Assembly: GCF_932526225.1 (NCBI RefSeq)
Contig: NC_064039.1
Location: forward strand, 12,296,139-12,356,138
Origin: Nematostella vectensis
Taxonomy: Eukaryota; Cnidaria; Anthozoa; Actiniaria; Edwardsiidae
Direction: 5' to 3'
DNA: 60,000 bases
Of the stretch, positions 57,201 to 60,000 are shown in pieces. Each line of letters starts with the position of its first letter. The stretch's first letter is position 1. Below the pieces are notes generated by a model, which saw only the letters and a list, made by a program, of their open reading frames with translations, had not been told where the DNA came from and made no database searches. The position numbers were made by a program, and so were the translations under genes.

Positions 57201-60000
57201 TTTATTATTTCATTTTTCAGTATGATATTTCTGTTGTATAAAACTGAAGTATAAAAATATTGTAAAAAAATCTACTCTACAAAATACTTCGATTCTATTC
57301 TATTTGTGTGGCATTCATAATATATTATATTTAAGCTTTCTATATGCATTGAAGCAGATGTCTATTTTTATTCCACAGCATCTGAACCAAGCGTCTTTGA
57401 CTTCTGATGACACTAAATCATCCAAAGGTTGCTGGTATTTCTTGCTGATCAACTCAGATCATACTCAGATGATGGTCACACTGCACTAAATATGCTCTTT
57501 CCTGTCGGCATCAACAGCATGTCGCACCTTAGCAGCTGTCACGGGGCTCATGCGACCATCTGTTGACACCTTAAACTTGCACAACACACTTGTGAGGGGC
57601 ACCTTTCTCAGATATGGACTCGTTCGGCTCATCATTGGTCTCCAGTAACCGTCATACGTGCCAGTGTAGTAGTGCACAGTAAGTTGGCCCACAGTGTTAG
57701 GAAGAGAAGTGATCTTCCCAAGGCAGGGTTGGCCTTTGATGTAAAGTTTGTCTGGGACTTTAATAGCAATCATGTCTCCTTCCTTCAAGTTCAGTCTGCC
57801 GTGAAAATTTGATGCATCAACAAGATCTCTCAGCTCTGAGTAGTCTACTTCCTCTTTGACAGCCATTCCATGTGTCTTTGCAGTAATCTCATCCACCTTC
57901 ATGAGGACTTCTCTCCTGCCTTCGATGTCTATTTTCTGTACCTCAGTCTTTGGTTTTGCAGTGGTTTTAGTCACAGGCTTGTAAAGATCATAGGAAGGAT
58001 TCTGGACAGGCTCGCTGCTCTTTTTTTTGGGCTTAGGCTCTTTGTTTGGACTTACTCCTCTAGATTTAGTTCTTTTTCGTTGTTTCTCCTCCTTTTCTTC
58101 TAACCTTTGAGGCTCAGTAATCTGCTTTTTGGATTCAACTTTGACCCTTATAACTTTGTGTTTTTCTTCAATTTCCTTGTGCTCTTTTTTAGGGGACAGC
58201 TCTGAGTTATTTCGAGAAACTGACTCCCTTATCTGACGAATAGGAGATTTGGGTGGATTGGCCTCACTGACAATAACAGCTTTTTGCTTTTCATGCACAA
58301 ACTGTTTAGCCTTTTGGCCTTGTAGTAAAGTTTCAGGGCTATCAAGTGTTCTATTTCTTGATCTTGATGCAGCAGCTTGTATGATTGGAGGTAACCGCAC
58401 TTTCTCAGGGCTTAGACATTCATACTCTGTCACAATGGGTTGTTGATCAGGAACTGTGGCCCCTGCAAAAGGGATTTGGATATCAGATATACTTATTATT
58501 TGGGCAAAATTTTATAAATTTTGAATAAAAGGATGGGAATAAAAAGGGGCTTGGAAGTTTGATATCCACGTTCCCCCTTACAATAGACCACTAACTTTCA
58601 ACAACCCATTGCATACACTCAAAGTGTTTCTGGAACTATTAAAAACACTCACAGAAGGGAACACAAAACTGTCAACTTACTTGAAAACTCTCTGGGGTTA
58701 CTAAGATCTTCGTCGCTGGATGAGGCTGACAGGGACTTGACTGAAATTGACACCAATCAATCAGTTTCTCTATTCAATATGTTAAAAAGGAACTGAACGC
58801 ATCTACAGAGTATAAAAAGGTCTTATGCCTAGTGCACACTAGTGACATAACAACATAATGACATAGGCACACACACATTCTTATTTCCGTATGTTTATTA
58901 AGCCTGACATAACAACATAGAAATAAAGACATAGAAGAAAAAAAAATTCTTATTGTAATGTCCATGTTGTTATGTCTAGCTTGTCTTTATGTTGAACCAT
59001 TCACACTTGAACATCTGAACATAACAGTGTGCACACCTATGTTGTTAGGCCACTAATGTGCACCAGGCATTACTTAGTATACAAACATGTTCTAAATATG
59101 TTCTAAATTTGTTTGCATTTTTGGCTCATCCCCCCCCCCCCCCCCCCCCCCCCCCCGTCTCATGAAAAACATAAAACTCACCTTGGGTACAGTGGCCAGA
59201 TGCCTTTTCTCTATCTGAGAATTGCTCCCTTAGAAACCTAAGGACCTCCTGTGTGCCCTTTTCAACCACTTGGGGAGGTGGGTTTTCTAGTGGGTTTGAC
59301 GCTAAGTTCAGGCCACTTAGACTTTTGATAAAACCTGAAGTAATAAACCATAATGAGCGAAACTGCTATAGCAGTTGTTCCAGTACTAGTAGGACGAAAT
59401 AATCAGCCTCCCCCCCCCAAAAAAAAGAGATATCTCATTTCAATATTGTACATTACATCCATTGCACTTCTATATAACCTTAAGTATCATCTTACCTAAT
59501 TCAAATGGTAAAGTTCGAATGTTATTTCCCTCAAGTAACAAGTTCTTTAGACATCTAAAAAGAAGTAAACATAATATTGTTATGAGTGAGAAATTATATG
59601 AGTACTGCATAATTTACGTACAGTCGATAACGGCCCTCTATTTAACAATGGAAGTCTTACCTGTGTGCCCCGAGATTTTCCGGTACTTCGTTGATGTGAT
59701 TATTTCTCAGGTCAAGCCATTTCAAATTTGGCAAACGCTCGAACAGCGTCTCAGGAAGTGTTGTAAGATAATTGCCTTCAAGATACAAAAACTGTAGAAA
59801 GAAATAAAACAGAATATTTAATATCAGTAAGATACACAAAACGTCGAAACTAAGAATTAAACGAATGCGAAAGTAACATGAATTCAACGTGTAAATTTTA
59901 GACATGTGTGCGATTTATGATGCCTGAATACCTCTAGGTGTTGTAGATCCAGCACTTTGGGTGGTATTTCTATCAGGTTCTTTCTGTTCAAATCTAGTGT
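54276..60000 (-). CDS. LRRC27: LRRC27 (leucine-rich repeat-containing protein 27) homologue, 5' end off window
   Basis: Exons, high to low: 59932-60000 (continues right), 59661-59791, 59496-59554, 59182-59334, 58681-58740, 56087-56694, 55428-55489, 54891-55017, 54276-54410; phases agree throughout. The N-terminal part has leucine-rich repeats (LDLNRKNLIEIPPKVLDL, LPNLKWLDLRNNHINEVPE, LKNLLLEGNNIRTLPFELG), with LPNLKWLDLR and LGAH as in human LRRC27. A Ser/Arg-rich linker and then a basic coiled-coil follow (KALDDWRDKTKRIRQRKQHL; RELEDRIRMHMDKIQDHRRK), also family features. Function is unclear; the coiled-coil end suggests a scaffold. The last codons Asn-Lys-stop spell AATAAATAG, so a poly(A)-type hexamer overlaps the stop. 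Skipping or using the exon at 57486-58462 would give two forms. Confidence 0.9.
55783..56067. repeat. 32-bp minisatellite, about 9 copies, in an LRRC27 intron
   Basis: Unit 'cctcagacatctgcaaggcc' plus 'cgtccctcctcc', nearly identical between copies, starting about 20 bp past the donor of the 608-nt exon (56086). Three units give a 32-residue period in open frames, which are not coding. Confidence 0.95.
57367..57372 (-). terminator. Poly(A) signal AATAAA after the alternative LRRC27 last exon
   Basis: The minus strand reads 'ggaataaaaatag' here, about 115 nt beyond the TAG stop of the 57486-58462 exon. Distance and sequence fit a cleavage/polyadenylation signal. Confidence 0.6.
57486..58462 (-). 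CDS. LRRC27: Alternative terminal exon of LRRC27, basic linker plus unidentified C-terminal domain
   Basis: A 977-nt open stretch with a good acceptor ('cccttttgcag' at 58463) ends in TAG with an AATAAA downstream. Its acceptor phase (1) equals that of the 56694 exon, so exon 58681-58740 can join either without a frame change. It encodes about 324 residues: a Lys/Glu-rich low-complexity part, then a compact region of about 110 residues with GDMIAIKVPDKLYIKGQPC, LGKITSLPNTVGQLTVHYY and TGTYDGYWRPMM. The Trp/Tyr/Gly spacing resembles small beta-barrel domains found C-terminal to integrases in some retroelements (inference). It could instead be a separate short gene starting at Met 58433, but the acceptor and phase argue against that. 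Confidence 0.65.
58825..59070. mobile_element. Palindromic MITE with 'atgcctagtgcacactag' left end
   Basis: Left end 'atgcctagtgcacactag' is intact; the right end 'actaatgtgcaccaggcat' is slightly eroded. The interior has 'gacataacaacataatgaca' and its inverted partners, as in the 44908 copy. Lies in an LRRC27 intron. Confidence 0.8.
59130..59157. repeat. Poly-C tract, about 27 bases
   Basis: An uninterrupted run of C, 25 bp downstream (minus strand) of the donor of LRRC27 exon 59182-59334. Its length is likely to be variable and unreliable in assembly. Confidence 0.9.

Noticed and set aside
57486-58433. A stand-alone gene starting at Met 58433
   Set aside because: The open frame continues past that Met to a strong acceptor at 58463, in phase with LRRC27 exon 58681-58740, so it is better read as an alternative last exon.

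Overview
The window looks like nuclear DNA of an animal, most likely an anthozoan cnidarian (a Nematostella-type sea anemone; this is inference). The grounds are AT-rich, intron-dense genes conserved across animals, short exons with GT/AG borders, an intronless class A receptor, several MITE families and many long minisatellites. No prokaryotic features, rRNA, tRNA or CRISPR array were seen. I joined exons by eye from protein similarity, GT/AG borders and consistent reading phase; several were too short to stand out as open reading frames.

Layout. (1) 1082-28339, minus: EDRF1, 24 exons (910 codons), with its 3' end beyond the left edge. Its introns hold minisatellites at 1-1075, 17597-21366, 24600-25358 and 27355-27936. 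The 9.9 kb intron 21 holds a same-strand intronless GPCR (7782-8726). (2) 29888-39427, minus: a complete 10-exon SLC17 (sialin/vesicular-glutamate-type) transporter of 471 aa, with large arrays in introns 1 and 4. (3) 40172-53093, plus: ENO4-like enolase, 12 exons, 612 aa, divergent from SLC17 across about 745 bp. Its introns hold, on the minus strand, a small putative secreted protein (45463-45666) and a trypsin-like protease that appears broken (49097-51758). (4) 54276 to beyond 60000, minus: LRRC27, 5' end off the right edge. A phase-compatible alternative last exon (57486-58462) has its own poly(A) signal.

The most striking observation is where the minisatellites sit. At least four contain, or directly continue, a splice junction of the neighbouring exon, so tens of near-copies of a 5' or 3' splice site are laid out beside the real one. 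The clearest is SLC17 exon 5: about 58 units of about 45 bp, each with a branch-point-like TACTGAC, an AG acceptor and the first exon bases. At SLC17 exon 1, 27-bp units repeat the 5' splice site in frame, nine residues each. The protease exon 4 and EDRF1 exon 24 donors show the same pattern, and EDRF1 exon 13 shows a decayed version. Such arrays could be slippage products seeded at exon edges, and could also permit splice-site choice in repeated steps.

The genes do not form an obvious shared pathway. EDRF1, ENO4 and LRRC27 are conserved single genes; the receptor, protease and small secreted ORF are lineage-type genes lodged in their introns.
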